Notes under the pieces: generated by a model
The model's database searches: none
What the model saw: only the letters and a program-made list of their open reading frames with translations
What the model was told of the DNA's origin: nothing
Made by a program: the position numbers and the translations under genes
Shown: positions 32,909 through 41,946 of the stretch, one piece after another
How the letters are laid out: each line of letters opens with the position of its first letter
Position numbering within the stretch: the first letter of the stretch is position 1
NCBI GenBank assembly: GCA_949283655.1
Contig: CASDTH010000003.1
Location: 1-64,000 of the forward strand
DNA length: 64,000 bases
DNA from: an uncultured bacterium
GTDB lineage: Bacteria; Bacillota; Clostridia; Oscillospirales; Acutalibacteraceae
Direction of reading: 5' to 3'

Positions 32909-33466
32909 TTACCTCTGATAGATAAAATGAACATCGCTATCGGCCAAAAGAGGGGCGTTCTGATCCTTTGCGGAGAGAATCGGATTTTGCAGCCCCCACA
33001 GAACGCCCAGGGCCGGGTCATCAAAGCGGATGCTACGGTCATGCTCCGGCGCATAATATTCATCCACCTTGTATTCGACCTCTACGTCGTCCGTAAGGGT
33101 TAAAAAGCCGTGCAGACAGCCCTTGGGGATAAAAATCTGTTTTTTATTATTCTCCGATAGCTCTACGCCAATCCATTTCAAATAGGTGGGGGAGCCCTGT
33201 CGAATATCAACGGCAACGTCAAAAATCGCACCGCGCGTGCAGGTTAAAAGCTTACTCTGCGCTTTGGGATTTGTCTGGCAATGGAGGCCGCGCAAGGTGC
33301 CTTTATGCTGTGTGCGAGAGCGGTTATCCTGCAAAAAACGGGGGCAGATACCGCAAGCATAATATTTTTCATAGGAATAGGATTCCATAAACCAACCGCG
33401 ATGGTCGCCGAACACATCAGGCTCTACCAAAAAAGCACCGTCTATTTTTGTTTGAATAACCTCCAT
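32909..33466 (-). CDS. rfbC: dTDP-4-dehydrorhamnose 3,5-epimerase
   Basis: 185 residues, RmlC cupin. D-H-R-G-W-F-M-E-S near residue 22, catalytic H in R-G-L-H-C-Q near 62, F-D-V-A-V-D-I-R-Q-G-S-P-T-Y near 85 and P-K-G-C-L-H-G-F near 113. It epimerises C3 and C5 of dTDP-4-keto-6-deoxyglucose. ATG 33466 has GATGAGG 6 bases upstream; an ATG 12 bases earlier has a weaker site. Confidence 0.93.
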   Translation of the reverse strand: MEVIQTKIDGAFLVEPDVFGDHRGWFMESYSYEKYYACGICPRFLQDNRSRTQHKGTLRGLHCQTNPKAQSKLLTCTRGAIFDVAVDIRQGSPTYLKWIGVELSENNKKQIFIPKGCLHGFLTLTDDVEVEYKVDEYYAPEHDRSIRFDDPALGVLWGLQNPILSAKDQNAPLLADSDVHFIYQR

Positions 33467-33522
33467 TACAAGCCTCATCTCTCTTTGATAAATGATATCC
33501 CCTGATTTTTCTCAGAAAAGCT

Positions 33523-34470
33523 TTAATCTAACGCGTGTGTGAGCGGATCATCATCGGCGCCCCAACGGCGCGCACGCTTGCCTGGCGCGTTTTCATACAA
33601 AATCTTGCCATCTGCCACGCGGCGTAAGTGTTGGCCGTAGGTGGATTTTCCATATTTCTCAGCAGAGGAAATCAGTGCCTTCTTAGTGATCCAGCGCTTA
33701 TTGTAGGCGATCTCCTCAGGTGAACAAATTTTGATACCCTGCAGTTTCTCCACAGTACGGATAAAATGAGCAGCGTCCATCAGGGCGTCTACTGTTCCGG
33801 TATCGAGCCATGCAAACCCCCGCCCCAAAAAGCGGACGTCCAGATCGCCAAGCTCCAGATATTTTCGGTTAATATCTGTAATTTCGTATTCGCCGCGGGC
33901 GCTGGGCTCCAATGCCTTCGCGAATTCTACCACGCGGTTATCATAGAAATAAAGGCCCGTTACGGCATAATTGGATTTCGGATGCTCTGGCTTCTCTTCA
34001 ATAGAGACAGGCTCGCCTTTTTTATTGAATTCTACCACGCCAAAAGCGCTGGGGTCATCCACATAATAGCCGAAAATCGTAGCACGCCCAGGATTTACGG
34101 CCGCCTGACGAAGCAGATGCCCCAGCCCGTTTCCATAAAAAATATTATCCCCCAGTATCATAGCAACGCTGTCATCCCCGATAAATTCCTCGCCGATGAC
34201 AAACGCCTGTGCCAAGCCGTTTGGTTTTTCCTGCACGGCATAAGAGAGCTTCAGGCCAAATTGCTTGCCGCTGCCCATCAGCGCTTTAAATTTGGGCGTA
34301 TCCTCCGGAGTAGAGATGATTAAAATCTCCCGAATGCCGGCAAGCATTAAAATGGACAATGGATAATAAATCATCGGCTTATCATAAACCGGGAGTAATT
34401 GCTTGCTCGTCACCATTGTTAGCGGATACAGACGGGTGCCGGAGCCACCGGCCAATATAATTCCCTTCAA
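33523..34470 (-). CDS. rfbA: Glucose-1-phosphate thymidylyltransferase
   Basis: 315 residues from TTG 34470 (AAGGAG 8 bases upstream). [18 protein letters not shown] is the nucleotidyltransferase signature; K-P-M-I-Y-Y-P-L (~24) and I-L-G-D-N-I-F-Y-G (~108) follow. It makes dTDP-glucose, the first step to dTDP-rhamnose. It is about 25 residues longer than most RmlA proteins, with a charged tail (G-K-R-A-R-R-W-G). The promoter lies at 34554-34582. The second pathway gene, rfbB, is not in the window. Confidence 0.92.
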   Translation of the reverse strand: MKGIILAGGSGTRLYPLTMVTSKQLLPVYDKPMIYYPLSILMLAGIREILIISTPEDTPKFKALMGSGKQFGLKLSYAVQEKPNGLAQAFVIGEEFIGDDSVAMILGDNIFYGNGLGHLLRQAAVNPGRATIFGYYVDDPSAFGVVEFNKKGEPVSIEEKPEHPKSNYAVTGLYFYDNRVVEFAKALEPSARGEYEITDINRKYLELGDLDVRFLGRGFAWLDTGTVDALMDAAHFIRTVEKLQGIKICSPEEIAYNKRWITKKALISSAEKYGKSTYGQHLRRVADGKILYENAPGKRARRWGADDDPLTHALD

Positions 34471-34553
34471 GGCATACACTCCTTGCCGATTTATCAAAAT
34501 CAACCAACAAATTGCACAAAAACGGCAATCGATATCCACAATCTGACGTTCAT

Positions 34554-34582
34554 ATAATAATACGAAATCGTTTTCTCGTCAA
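34554..34582 (-). promoter_or_regulatory. SigA-type promoter of rfbA
   Basis: On the minus strand TTGACG (34577-34582), 17-base spacer, TATTAT (34554-34559), 84 bases before the TTG start. Confidence 0.65.
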
Positions 34583-34719
34583 CTGGATTTTCACAAGCAG
34601 CGCGATTGCTCCGCTGAACAGCAATGTTTGGGAGATGTTTTGCTGCGATAAAACGGTCGAATTGGCACGTTTCTATTATTCTTGTTCGCAAGGAACGTGC
34701 CCGATGGCACATGGGAAAA

Positions 34720-34749
34720 TTGACAAAGGAAGTGCCGCTATATTATAAT
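34720..34749 (+). promoter_or_regulatory. SigA-type promoter of the feo operon
   Basis: TTGACA (34720-34725), 18-base spacer, TATAAT (34744-34749), 47 bases before the feoA ATG. Both hexamers are consensus. Confidence 0.75.
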
Positions 34750-34795
34750 TTAAACGGTTATCAGATCAATCTCAAATAGGGAGAGCGAATGGATT

Positions 34796-35029
34796 ATGGT
34801 CAAAACGGTTGACCGGCTGCGCCCAGGTGAAAAGGGTGTTGTCACCGGCCTGGGCAGTACGGGTGCAGTGCGCCGTCACATCATCGATATGGGCATCACG
34901 CCCGGCGCCGTGATTATTATGCGGAAAACAGCGCCAATGGGGGATCCGATTGAAATCAACGTCAGAGGATATGAGCTGAGCATCCGCAAATCAGAGGCAC
35001 AGACGATTCACGTTGATGTAGCAGAGTAA
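34796..35029 (+). CDS. feoA: Ferrous iron transport protein A
   Basis: 77 residues, SH3-like fold. L-R-P-G-E-K-G-V-V-T-G-L near residue 8, R-R-H-I-I-D-M-G-I-T-P-G near 26, and D-P-I-E-I-N-V-R-G-Y-E-L-S-I-R near 50 are the FeoA hallmarks. FeoA assists the Fe2+ transporter FeoB in the cytoplasm. RBS AGGGAG ~12 bases before ATG 34796. First gene of the feo operon, 29 bases before feoB. Confidence 0.93.
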   Translation: MVKTVDRLRPGEKGVVTGLGSTGAVRRHIIDMGITPGAVIIMRKTAPMGDPIEINVRGYELSIRKSEAQTIHVDVAE

Positions 35030-35058
35030 AAAGGTTCTAGTTGATTTTGAGTTAAAGG

Positions 35059-37122
35059 ATGGTTGCGCAGATGAGCTACCGCTATGCGCTTGCAGGAAAC
35101 CCCAATTGTGGAAAGACAACACTGTTTAATGCCGTAACAGGCAGCAATCAATACGTCGGCAACTGGCCTGGGGTTACGGTTGAAAAAAAGGAAGGCAAGG
35201 TCATTGGAAGCGATGCTGATGCCTCGATTGTGGATTTACCCGGTATTTATTCCCTTTCCCCCTATTCGATGGAGGAGATCGTTACTCGAAACTATCTGAT
35301 CGACGAAAAGCCCGATTTGATCATCGATATTGTCGACGCAACGAATTTGGAGAGGAATCTTTATCTTTCGCTCCAAATTGCTGAGCTTGGCCGGCCGATG
35401 GTGATTGCGCTGAATATGATTGATATGCTGGAAAAGCGTGGGGATACGATTGACTATGCGCTGCTCAGCGCGCTGTTGGGCATCACGATTGTGCCCATCT
35501 CCGCCAGCCGGGGCACGGGGATACATAAGCTGATCCATGCGGCTGAGCATGAAATGATCCATGCAACCAGTGATACGCACATGGACCGCCACTGCAACAC
35601 TGGTGAGCCGCCAGATATTTATACCGGCGCCGTGCGGCAGGCCGTGCAGGTAATTGAGGAGCTGATTCGAGACCGCTGCGAGCAAAACGGTATGCCGCTG
35701 CGTTGGTCTGCCGTCAAGCTCATCGAGGGGGACGCCCCCACACTCGAAAAGTTGAACCTGAGCGATACACAGCTCAACTGCTTGGAATCCGTGGTGCGTG
35801 AGCTAGAAACGGATAAAATTGATCGCGAAATGGTCATTGCAGATCAAAAATATAAATTCATTTGTTCCATTACACAGCGAGCGGTCAAAAAAGGGCATGA
35901 GGATGGCCATATGACCTTTTCCGACCGGGTGGATAAGATTGTCACCAACCGCTATTTAGCCATTCCACTCTTTTTTGGCGCGATTGGCCTGATTTTTTAC
36001 GTTACCTTTGGGGCGCTTGGTCCGCGCCTGAGCGATTTGGTGGATGGCTTTATCAATGGCACGCTGGCAGAGGCGGTGCGGTCGCTGCTGGTGGGGGTGG
36101 GCGCGGCCGATTGGGCTGTAGGCCTTGTGTGCGACGGGGTTTTGGCAGGCCTTGGCGCTGTGCTGGCATTTTTGCCTCAGATTTTGCTGCTGTTCTTCTT
36201 CCTTTCCATTTTGGAGGATAGCGGCTATATGGCACGGGCCGCCTTTATTATGGATCGCGCGTTGCATGTGATCGGGCTTTCCGGCAAATCGTTTGTGCCA
36301 ATGCTGATGGGCTTTGGCTGCTCTGTGCCGGCCATCATGAGCGCGCGCACGCTGGAGAATGAAAAGGATCGCCGCCTGACGATGATGCTGATCCCGTTTA
36401 TGTCATGCAGCGCAAAAATGCCCGTGTATTCCCTGTTTATTGCCGCGTTTTTCAGCGCCTCCAGCGGACTCGTGATCTGCTCGATCTATTTGCTGGGGCT
36501 TGTGGTAGCTGTGCTGTGCGCGTTCCTTTTACAAAAAACGGTGCTCAAAGGTGGTCATGCGCCATTTGTGATGGAGCTGCCGCCCTACAGGCTTCCTACG
36601 GCGAAAACGCTCTTCCTGCATGTTTGGGAGCGGCTGAAGGACTTTTTGACAAAGGCTGGCACCGTGCTGCTCGGCGCCAGCATCGTCGTATGGGCGCTGC
36701 AATATTTTGACTTCACCTTCCGCCATGTGCAGGATAGTTCCCAGAGCATTCTGGGCGTGATCGGCACGGCAATCTCCCCAATCTTTCGCCCGCTCGGTTT
36801 TGGAGATTGGCGCTCCAGTGTTTCCCTTTTGAGCGGATTGATTGCCCGTGAGCAAGTGGTCAGCTCGCTTGGAATCCTGTATGGCGCGAGCGGCTCCGGC
36901 CTTGCAGCGGCTCTGCAGGCTGTGTATTCCCCGGCAGGCGCTTATGCGTTTATGACCTTTGCACTGCTGTTTATCCCCTGCATTGCCGCAGTGTCTACCC
37001 TGCGGCGGGAAATGAATTCACCAAAGTGGACAGCAATTGCCCTCGGGTTTCAGGCAGTGGTTGCCTATCTTGTGACCTTTGTAGTCTATCAGCTTGGGCG
37101 GCTGGTGATGCTGGTACTTTGA
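35059..37122 (+). CDS. feoB: Ferrous iron transport protein B
   Basis: 687 residues. N-terminal G domain: G-N-P-N-C-G-K-T-T (G1, ~14), G-V-T-V-E (G2), D-L-P-G-I-Y-S-L (G3, ~60), N-M-I-D (G4, ~119) and S-A-S (G5). From ~300 on come two Gate domains with about ten helices; F-G-C-S-V-P-A-I-M-S-A-R is the conserved first Gate cysteine motif, and S-C-S-A-K-M-P-V-Y the second. It imports Fe2+ under low oxygen. ATG 35071 is an alternative start, with the AAAGG site 12 bases before it. Followed by the Cys-rich partner and the metal regulator. Confidence 0.96.
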   Translation: MVAQMSYRYALAGNPNCGKTTLFNAVTGSNQYVGNWPGVTVEKKEGKVIGSDADASIVDLPGIYSLSPYSMEEIVTRNYLIDEKPDLIIDIVDATNLERNLYLSLQIAELGRPMVIALNMIDMLEKRGDTIDYALLSALLGITIVPISASRGTGIHKLIHAAEHEMIHATSDTHMDRHCNTGEPPDIYTGAVRQAVQVIEELIRDRCEQNGMPLRWSAVKLIEGDAPTLEKLNLSDTQLNCLESVVRELETDKIDREMVIADQKYKFICSITQRAVKKGHEDGHMTFSDRVDKIVTNRYLAIPLFFGAIGLIFYVTFGALGPRLSDLVDGFINGTLAEAVRSLLVGVGAADWAVGLVCDGVLAGLGAVLAFLPQILLLFFFLSILEDSGYMARAAFIMDRALHVIGLSGKSFVPMLMGFGCSVPAIMSARTLENEKDRRLTMMLIPFMSCSAKMPVYSLFIAAFFSASSGLVICSIYLLGLVVAVLCAFLLQKTVLKGGHAPFVMELPPYRLPTAKTLFLHVWERLKDFLTKAGTVLLGASIVVWALQYFDFTFRHVQDSSQSILGVIGTAISPIFRPLGFGDWRSSVSLLSGLIAREQVVSSLGILYGASGSGLAAALQAVYSPAGAYAFMTFALLFIPCIAAVSTLRREMNSPKWTAIALGFQAVVAYLVTFVVYQLGRLVMLVL

Positions 37123-37143
37123 TTCGGTAAAGGATGTGCTTTT

Positions 37144-37335
37144 GTGGGCTGGATCGTAGACGCTTTGATTGCGCTTCTATCCGCTGGTGCGGTGGGCGCT
37201 ATGATTTACCAAAAAGTGCGCCAGCTGCGCGGGAAATCGGGCGAAGGCTGTGCCGGCTGCACGGGGTGCTCTGGCGGCGCTTGCGCCGCGTGCGGTGCCT
37301 GCGGTCAACCGGGAAAGGAGCGCGGAGATGGCTGA
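37144..37335 (+). CDS. FeoB-associated Cys-rich membrane protein
   Basis: 63 residues from a GTG start. One membrane helix (~3-22, W-I-V-D-A-L-I-A-L-L) is followed by a basic turn and a tail with six cysteines spaced in C-x-x-C pairs. This matches the small FeoB-associated family that follows feoB in many Firmicutes and may bind iron or act in place of FeoC. Function unproven. Its last codons overlap the start of the regulator gene at 37328. Confidence 0.85.
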   Translation: MGWIVDALIALLSAGAVGAMIYQKVRQLRGKSGEGCAGCTGCSGGACAACGACGQPGKERGDG

Positions 37336-37717
37336 TATTTCAGCCTCTTTAGAGGATTATTTGGAGACAATTTTTATTTTACACCGGCAGAGAGGCGAAG
37401 TGCGTGTGACGGATATCGCCTCAGCGCTCGGTGTTTCCAAGCCAAGTGTCAACCGGGCGGTAGGTACGCTGTGCGATGCTGGATTTCTGGAGCATGAATT
37501 TTATGGGACGGTTGCGCTTACGCCATCCGGAGAGGCACGCGCGGCCCAAGTGCTGCACAGGCATCAGTTGATCCGCCGTTTTCTGCACGACACGCTTGGC
37601 GTCCCAGAGGAGATTGCCGAGGAGGATGCCTGCCGAATGGAGCATGTGGTGAGTACGCAGACCATTCAGCATTTGTACGATTATCTCTCCAGGCAGGAGG
37701 ATGGATATGAGGGCTGA
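37328..37717 (+). CDS. DtxR/MntR family metal-dependent repressor
   Basis: 129 residues. Winged helix at ~8-65 (E-D-Y-L-E-T-I-F-I-L, V-T-D-I-A-S-A-L-G-V-S-K-P-S-V-N-R-A-V), then a dimerisation/metal domain with H-R-H-Q-L-I-R-R-F-L and E-x-D-A-C-R-M-E-H-V-V-S (~100), the Glu/Cys/His ligands. No C-terminal SH3-like domain, so it is MntR-sized. It probably senses Fe2+ or Mn2+ and controls the feo operon it ends. ATG 37328 has AAAGGAG 8 bases upstream. Confidence 0.88.
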   Translation: MADISASLEDYLETIFILHRQRGEVRVTDIASALGVSKPSVNRAVGTLCDAGFLEHEFYGTVALTPSGEARAAQVLHRHQLIRRFLHDTLGVPEEIAEEDACRMEHVVSTQTIQHLYDYLSRQEDGYEG

Positions 37718-39014
37718 GAAAAAGAGGCGGCGGCCTACGCTCTGCATCGCCGGTGGAGGGGCAGCCGGCTTGGCAGCTGCAATTGAGGCGTCGCGCACGT
37801 TCCGGCAGGCTGGGGCGCCCGGCAGCGTGACCATTTTGGAGCGGCTGCCCCGTGTGGGGAAGAAGCTGCTAGCTACGGGCAATGGCCGCTGCAACCTGAC
37901 AAACCGGCGCGCTGCCCCCGGTGATTATTTCGAAGCGGCGGAGTTTGTGCGGCCCGCCCTTAGCCGTTTCTCCGTAGAGGATACTCTGGCCTTTTTTGCC
38001 TCCATGGGCCTCCTGTGTGAAGAAGAGGAGGAGGGGCGCATCTACCCGATGAGCCGTCAGGCGGCCAGCGTGCTCGATGCGCTGCGTTTGGAAGCGGAAC
38101 GGCTGGGTGTTGCTTTTCAATGCGATAAAAAGGTGGATAGCATTCAAAAAATTGAGAACGGGTGGGAAACACCCTCCTTTCTGCTCAACGGTGTGTTTCT
38201 GGCAGATGCGGTGATCCTTGCCTGTGGCGGCAAGGCGGCGCCCCAGCATGGTTCTGACGGCTCGGGCTATGCGCTGCTGCGGGAGCAGGGGATTCCGGTA
38301 ACGCGGGTAGCTCCATCGCTTGTGCAGCTCACTACAGTGCCGGGGCCTGTTAAGGCTCTCAAGGGGATGCGTGTGCGCGGGGAGATTGCGCTCTATGCTG
38401 GGGAGCGGAAAATCGCTGTGCAGCGGGGTGAAATCCAATTTACGGAATACGGCCTCTCCGGTATTGCGGCGATGCAGCTCTCCCGTCTGCTTGCCCGGGA
38501 AAAAGGAGCCCGTATGGACGCTGTAATCGATCTGCTGCCTTCTTTTTCGAAGAAACAGGCCTCTGAGTATCTGGAGGAACGCATCCAGCATGCTCCCGCA
38601 CTTGTGGCGGAGCATCTGCTCACCGGCATTCTGCCAAAGCGGGTGGGGCAGGCCCTGCTCAAGCAGGCGGGTATTGCACCGCTTACCCGCCCGATTGGCT
38701 CCCTGTTGCCGGAGGAGCGTGCGCCGCTTGCGGCGATGCTAAAGGAGTGGCGTCTCCCGCTTACAGGCACGCGGGGCTTTGCAGATGCGCAGGTGACAAC
38801 CGGCGGCGCACAGCGCAGTGCTTTTTCCCCCGATACGATGGAATCGCTTGCCGTGCCGGGGCTTTACGCAGCGGGCGAGCTGCTAGATGTAGACGCAGGC
38901 TGCGGCGGCTTTAACCTGCAGTGGGCATGGTCCTCCGGCAGGCTGGCGGGATGGAGTGCGGCGCAGAATCTGATCAACAGGATGGATCTCTTAAAACAGG
39001 GTGTAGACGTATGA
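37707..39014 (+). CDS. HI0933/BaiN-like flavoprotein (NAD(P)/FAD oxidoreductase)
   Basis: 435 residues. FAD-binding I-A-G-G-G-A-A-G-L-A-A-A-I near residue 13, family motif G-N-G-R-C-N-L-T-N (~52), A-C-G-G-K-A-A-P-Q-H-G-S-D-G-S-G (~172) and the C-terminal G-E-L-L-D-V-D-A-G-C-G-G-F-N-L-Q-W-A (~390). Members include YhiN and BaiN, which in Clostridia reduces steroid C=C bonds; the substrate here is unknown. GGAGG 6 bases before ATG 37707 decides the start. It overlaps the preceding gene by 11 bases and the next by 4. Confidence 0.9.
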   Translation: MRAEKKRRRPTLCIAGGGAAGLAAAIEASRTFRQAGAPGSVTILERLPRVGKKLLATGNGRCNLTNRRAAPGDYFEAAEFVRPALSRFSVEDTLAFFASMGLLCEEEEEGRIYPMSRQAASVLDALRLEAERLGVAFQCDKKVDSIQKIENGWETPSFLLNGVFLADAVILACGGKAAPQHGSDGSGYALLREQGIPVTRVAPSLVQLTTVPGPVKALKGMRVRGEIALYAGERKIAVQRGEIQFTEYGLSGIAAMQLSRLLAREKGARMDAVIDLLPSFSKKQASEYLEERIQHAPALVAEHLLTGILPKRVGQALLKQAGIAPLTRPIGSLLPEERAPLAAMLKEWRLPLTGTRGFADAQVTTGGAQRSAFSPDTMESLAVPGLYAAGELLDVDAGCGGFNLQWAWSSGRLAGWSAAQNLINRMDLLKQGVDV

Positions 39015-40615
39015 TACGAGTCAATGAAATCAAGCTGCCGCTGGACGCAGTAATCCCGCAGGCGCTGCCTGCCGCTGCGGCTAAATTATTAAAAATAGAA
39101 CCAAAACGAATTCAAAAGATAGAGCTCATCAAAAGATCGGTTGACTCCCGCCAGAAGGAGGAGGGCGTTTTTTTTGTATGCTCTGTGGACGTAACGCTTG
39201 ACCGCGGCGAGGAAGAGATCCTCGCGCGCCGGCAAAGCCCGCGTGTGCAGCGCTCTGCGCCCTATTGCTATGAAGCGCCTCCGGCACTGCGCAACTCGCC
39301 CTTGCGGCCCGTGGTGATCGGGTTTGGTCCGGCGGGTATTTTTGCCGCGTTGACGCTGGCACGTGCCGGATACCGCCCGCTCGTGCTGGAGCGTGGGCGG
39401 GATGTGGAAACCCGCACGCAGGACGTACAGGCGTTTTGGCGCACGCGCGTATTGGATGAGGCCTCCAATGTTCAATTCGGCGAGGGGGGCGCAGGCACAT
39501 TCTCGGACGGTAAGCTCACCACAGGCATTAAAGACCCTCGCTGTCGTAAGGTGTTTCTGGAGTTTGCAGCTCATGGCGCGCCTGAGGAAATCCTTTACGA
39601 CGCCAAGCCCCATATCGGCACAGACCGCCTCGGTGCGGTCGTGAAGGCTATGCGGGAGGAAATCCTGGCGCTTGGCGGGACGATCCTATTTTCTAGCCGG
39701 CTACTGCGCGTGATTGTGGCCAATGGCTCAGTACATGGCATCACCTATCGCGATGCTGCGGGGAGAGATGTGGATGTTGAAGCAGACGCAGTGATTCTTG
39801 CAATCGGCCATTCCGCGCGGGATACGGTAGAAGCCCTGTATGCGCAGGGCGTGCAGATGATGCAGAAACCCTTTTCTGTCGGCGCGCGGATTGAGCACCC
39901 GCAGGAGTTCATTAACCGTGTGCAGTACGGCCGTTTCGCAGGCCATCCTGCGCTTGGTGCGGCAGATTATAAGCTTGCCTGCCACCCGCCGCACGGCCGG
40001 GGAATGTATACCTTTTGCATGTGCCCAGGCGGGACGGTTGTGTGCGCTGCGAGTGAAAAGGGTGGGCTGGTGGTCAATGGCATGAGCGAATGGGCGCGCG
40101 ATGGAGAAAACGCGAACTCCGCCATTCTTGTCGGCATTGAGCCAGAGCACTTTTCTAGCAGCCATCCGCTGGCCGGTATGTATGACCAGAGAAAGATCGA
40201 GCAGGCAGCTTTTCGCTTGGGCGGCGGCGATTACACAGCTCCCGCCCAGCTGGTGGGCGATTTTCTCGCTTCCCGGCCTTCTCGCCGGCTCGGTGCTGTG
40301 CGGCCGACATGCCCCACAGGCACCGCCCTCGGTGATATTGCGCAGGTGCTGCCTACACGTGTTGTGGAGGTCATGCGCGGCGCGCTGGTGCAGATGGATC
40401 AAAAGCTCAAAGGTTTTGCCATGCCGGATGCGGTTCTTACCGCGCCGGAGACGCGCTCCTCCTCCCCGGTGCGGATTCTGCGGGATGAGTTCTTTCAATC
40501 CAATATCCGGGGGCTTTACCCCTGTGGGGAAGGCGCTGGTTATGCAGGCGGCATTGTTTCCGCAGCGGTGGATGGCATTCGCTGCGCGGAGATGCTGCTG
40601 CGGGATGAAAGATAG
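39011..40615 (+). CDS. FAD-dependent dehydrogenase-like flavoprotein
   Basis: 534 residues. An N-terminal ferredoxin-like ~90-residue domain (K-I-E-L-I-K-R-S-V-D-S-R) precedes the FAD-binding V-V-I-G-F-G-P-A-G-I-F-A-A-L (~100). It continues with F-G-E-G-G-A-G-T-F-S-D-G-K-L (~157) and ends in Y-P-C-G-E-G-A-G-Y-A-G-G-I. This is the Firmicutes family often annotated as putative FAD-dependent dehydrogenase; no reaction is established. It starts with ATGA overlapping the previous stop, so it is translationally coupled to the BaiN-like gene. Stop is TAG. Confidence 0.88.
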   Translation: MIRVNEIKLPLDAVIPQALPAAAAKLLKIEPKRIQKIELIKRSVDSRQKEEGVFFVCSVDVTLDRGEEEILARRQSPRVQRSAPYCYEAPPALRNSPLRPVVIGFGPAGIFAALTLARAGYRPLVLERGRDVETRTQDVQAFWRTRVLDEASNVQFGEGGAGTFSDGKLTTGIKDPRCRKVFLEFAAHGAPEEILYDAKPHIGTDRLGAVVKAMREEILALGGTILFSSRLLRVIVANGSVHGITYRDAAGRDVDVEADAVILAIGHSARDTVEALYAQGVQMMQKPFSVGARIEHPQEFINRVQYGRFAGHPALGAADYKLACHPPHGRGMYTFCMCPGGTVVCAASEKGGLVVNGMSEWARDGENANSAILVGIEPEHFSSSHPLAGMYDQRKIEQAAFRLGGGDYTAPAQLVGDFLASRPSRRLGAVRPTCPTGTALGDIAQVLPTRVVEVMRGALVQMDQKLKGFAMPDAVLTAPETRSSSPVRILRDEFFQSNIRGLYPCGEGAGYAGGIVSAAVDGIRCAEMLLRDER

Positions 40616-40735
40616 GGCGGAACCCATGTGTTGGTCAGCTGCTCGTATGATTGCTTTTTAAAAACGGCATGGTTGTGCTGAAGACGTTCACTTTGATTCC
40701 TGCTCAATGGGGCAGGGGAAGGGAAGAAACCGTTT

Positions 40736-41866
40736 ATGTTAAAAATCCTTTCGCAGGAAAAACACGCGCGCAGGTGCGAATTTCCTACCGTACATGGCGT
40801 TATCCAAACACCGGCGTTTATGAATGTCGCCACCTGCGGCGCAATCAAGGGCGCTGTATCCGCCTATGATTTGGGGGAGCTTCACTGCCAGGTGCAGCTG
40901 TGTAACACCTATCACCTGCATGTCCGCCCCGGAGATGCACTGGTGCGCGAGCTGGGCGGGCTGCACGCTTTTACGGGCTGGCACGGCCCCATCTTGACCG
41001 ACAGCGGTGGGTTTCAGGTTTTTTCCCTTGCCAAGCTGCGGCAGATCAAAGAGGAGGGCGTCACCTTTGCCTGCCATATTGACGGCCATCGCATTTTTAT
41101 GGGGCCAGAGGAGAGCATGCGGATCCAATCGAACCTGGGCTCGACTATCGCCATGGCTTTTGACGAGTGCGTGGAGAATCCAGCCGAATACCCGTATGCC
41201 AAGCAATCCTGCGAGCGGACGGTGCGCTGGCTTGCCCGCTGCAAGGCGGAAATGCAGCGGCTTAACGCCTTACCGGATACGCTCAACCGTCAGCAGCTGC
41301 TTTTTGGCATCAATCAGGGCTGCACCTTTGATGAGCTGCGCATCGAAAATATGAAGCAGATCGCGGCGTTGGATTTGGATGGATATGCCATCGGCGGGCT
41401 GGCTGTGGGTGAGCCTAAGGAGGAGATGTACCGTATTATTTCCGCTGTGGAGCCCTACATGCCCAAAGAAAAGCCGCGCTACCTGATGGGTGTGGGCACG
41501 CCGGGTAATATCTTGGAGGGGGTTTCCCGCGGCGTTGATCTGTTTGATTGTGTGATGCCCAGCCGCAACGCGCGGCACGGCCATCTTTTCACATGGGATG
41601 GCATCATCAATTTAAACAACGCCAAATATGAGCGCGATCTCGGGCCGGTTGATCCACAGTGCCAATGCCCGACGTGCCAGCGCCATTCGCGTGCTTATCT
41701 GCGGCATCTGTTTAAGGCAAAGGAGATGCTTGCCATGCGCCTTTGCGTGATGCACAACCTCTATTTTTATAACACACTGATGGAGCGCATTCGCAGTGAG
41801 CTGGAGCAGCATCACTTTGAGGCGTTTCGGGAAGCCTATGTGGAGCGGCTGGACCGGCGCATTTAA
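40736..41866 (+). CDS. tgt: tRNA-guanine (queuine) transglycosylase
   Basis: 376 residues. Catalytic Asp in T-D-S-G-G-F-Q-V-F-S (~89), G-G-L-A-V-G-E-P (~221), nucleophile Asp in F-D-C-V-M-P-S-R-N-A-R-H-G (~264) and the zinc site C-Q-C-P-T-C plus H (~305-332). It exchanges G34 of tRNA for preQ1. The typical T-A-A-T-V-K stretch reads T-C-G-A-I-K and the usual P-T-R-x-A-R-N-G reads P-S-R-N-A-R-H-G, a Clostridial variant. No yajC, queA or secDF lies beside it. It ends before a bidirectional terminator. Confidence 0.94.
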   Translation: MLKILSQEKHARRCEFPTVHGVIQTPAFMNVATCGAIKGAVSAYDLGELHCQVQLCNTYHLHVRPGDALVRELGGLHAFTGWHGPILTDSGGFQVFSLAKLRQIKEEGVTFACHIDGHRIFMGPEESMRIQSNLGSTIAMAFDECVENPAEYPYAKQSCERTVRWLARCKAEMQRLNALPDTLNRQQLLFGINQGCTFDELRIENMKQIAALDLDGYAIGGLAVGEPKEEMYRIISAVEPYMPKEKPRYLMGVGTPGNILEGVSRGVDLFDCVMPSRNARHGHLFTWDGIINLNNAKYERDLGPVDPQCQCPTCQRHSRAYLRHLFKAKEMLAMRLCVMHNLYFYNTLMERIRSELEQHHFEAFREAYVERLDRRI

Positions 41867-41903
41867 AGAAACACGGCGGACAAGATCATAGAATAGGATA
41901 AAA

Positions 41904-41946
41904 AATACCGGAGGATTAAATAGATGCTCCGGTATTCTTTTTCAGA
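41904..41946. terminator. Bidirectional terminator between tgt and the flippase gene
   Basis: AATACCGGAG (41904-41913) pairs with CTCCGGTATT (41927-41936). CTTTTT follows on the plus strand, and a T run (TTTTTTATCC) follows on the minus strand. The last codons of the flippase lie inside the stem. Confidence 0.8.

Larger units (their letters stand above)
34471..34795. other. Divergent intergenic region rfbA / feoA
   Basis: It contains one SigA-type promoter for each side (34554-34582 minus, 34720-34749 plus). No gene or RNA element was recognised between them. No clear 19-bp Fur box was seen. Confidence 0.6.

Noticed and set aside
39728-40627. 299-codon minus-strand frame opposite the flavoprotein
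   Set aside because: Shadow frame without conserved motifs.
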